From Phycisphaerales bacterium (lineage in GTDB: Bacteria > Planctomycetota > Phycisphaerae > Tepidisphaerales > Tepidisphaeraceae): a stretch of DNA of 20,881 bases. Shown here piece by piece: positions 20,303 to 20,881 of this stretch (position 1 is its first letter; each line of letters opens with the position of its first letter). Where the stretch lies: positions 1-20,881 of the forward strand of contig JAQGHP010000196.1 of assembly GCA_028288775.1 (NCBI GenBank), in the 5' to 3' direction. The position numbers and the translations under genes were made by a program. A model generated the notes under the pieces. That model was not told where the DNA came from and did not search any database. It worked only from the letters and a program-made list of their open reading frames with translations.

Positions 20303-20881
20303 TTATGCCTGCTTCGGCGGCTCCTTCGCCTTGAGCCACGGCATCATCTTCCGCAATCTCCGGCCGGTGACTTCGACCGGGTGGTTGTTGTCGGCTTCGT
20401 ACAGCCGCTTGAAGTTCTTCAGGCCGTCCTGGTACTCGGCGCGCCATTCCTTGGCGAATTGGCCGGACTGGATTTCGCCAAGGATCTTTTTCATCTCGGC
20501 TTTGGTCTGGGCGTTGACCAGGCGGGGGCCTCGGGTGAGGTCGCCGTACTCGGCGGTGTTGCTGATGCTGTAGCGCATGTAATCGAGGCCGCCCTGGTAG
20601 ATCAGGTCGACGATCAGCTTCACTTCATGGACGCACTCGAAGTAGGCCATTTCCGGCGGGTAGCCGGCCTCCGTGAGGGTTTCGAAGCCGGCCTTGATGA
20701 GGGCGGAAAGTCCGCCGCAAAGGACGGCCTGCTCGCCGAAGAGGTCGGTTTCGCACTCGTCTTTGAAAGTTGTTTCGATAATGCCCGAGCGTGCGCCGCC
20801 GATGCCGCGGGCCCAGGCGAGGCCCAGGTCGCGGGCCTTGCCGGTGGCGTTTTGGTGAACGGCCAGGAGGCACGGCACGCC
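20303..20881 (-). CDS. ilvC: Ketol-acid reductoisomerase, C-terminal part (5' end outside window)
   Basis: About 192 residues of the C-terminal knotted helical domain are visible; the frame stays open to the window edge (GVPCLLAVHQ-type sequence), so the NADP-binding N-terminus lies beyond 20881. Recognisable blocks are GIIETTFKDECETDLFGEQ, which carries the Asp and Glu of the Mg2+ site, AVLCGGLSALI, and HEVKLIVDLIYQGG with its further Glu. The enzyme isomerises and reduces 2-acetolactate or 2-aceto-2-hydroxybutyrate with NADPH in valine, leucine and isoleucine synthesis. It ends KEPPKQA and is followed by a strong terminator, so this is the last gene of its transcript. Confidence 0.95.
   Translation of the reverse strand, partial: GVPCLLAVHQNATGKARDLGLAWARGIGGARSGIIETTFKDECETDLFGEQAVLCGGLSALIKAGFETLTEAGYPPEMAYFECVHEVKLIVDLIYQGGLDYMRYSISNTAEYGDLTRGPRLVNAQTKAEMKKILGEIQSGQFAKEWRAEYQDGLKNFKRLYEADNNHPVEVTGRRLRKMMPWLKAKEPPKQA

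Overview
The window looks like chromosomal DNA from a GC-rich member of the Planctomycetota, probably a Phycisphaerae/Tepidisphaerales-type lineage. This is inferred from four things. There is a secreted glycosidase with an N-terminal LEPR-XLL-like motif. There is a DUF1800-DUF1501 gene pair. There is a small membrane protein ending in a CxxCGYDLR...CPECG zinc ribbon. Many intergenic spaces are filled with palindromic REP-like elements. No rRNA, tRNA, CRISPR array, integrase or transposase is visible.

Layout, left to right. (1) 1-2837, plus strand: the C-terminal part of a 7TM-HD phosphohydrolase (PgpH type), then a Tat-exported sugar-phosphate-isomerase-like TIM barrel. (2) 2841-3458, minus: a toxin-antitoxin pair, an AbrB/MazE-like antitoxin followed by a Doc/Fic toxin. 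(3) 3581-6140: an unknown four-TM protein, a REPIN-like inverted repeat, an atypical ROK-family kinase lacking the usual zinc cysteines, and the zinc-ribbon membrane protein, whose upstream side is packed with palindromes. (4) 6276-11164, minus: an ABC-2 export operon made of an ATPase, a large permease with a roughly 380-residue external domain, and an uncharacterised membrane-anchored helical protein translationally coupled to the permease. (5) 11427-12149: ribosomal protein bS21 and a YbgC-like hotdog thioesterase. (6) 12150-12668: a cluster of inverted and direct palindromic repeats. (7) 12669-14042, minus: a secreted GH16 endoglucanase-like enzyme with a Thr-Pro linker and a long GC-rich leader. 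(8) 14626-17503, minus: the DUF1800-DUF1501 operon. (9) 17571-17790: a nested inverted-repeat element. (10) 17804-18885, plus: a DUF488 protein and a Uma2-type nuclease-fold protein. (11) 18882-20186, minus: a DUF2585 membrane protein, a nucleotidyltransferase-fold protein and its small upstream partner. (12) 20254-20881, minus: the 3' end of ilvC with a clear intrinsic terminator.

Most of the window is ordinary core and accessory planctomycete content. The parts that most deserve a second look are the ABC-2 operon with its two uncharacterised large components, the ROK protein with a remodelled active-site and zinc region, the AbrB-Doc pairing, the small-protein/nucleotidyltransferase pair, and the composite palindrome cluster at 12192-12584. 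Start codons were chosen from visible Shine-Dalgarno sequences where possible. All functional calls rest on motif recognition, with no database search.
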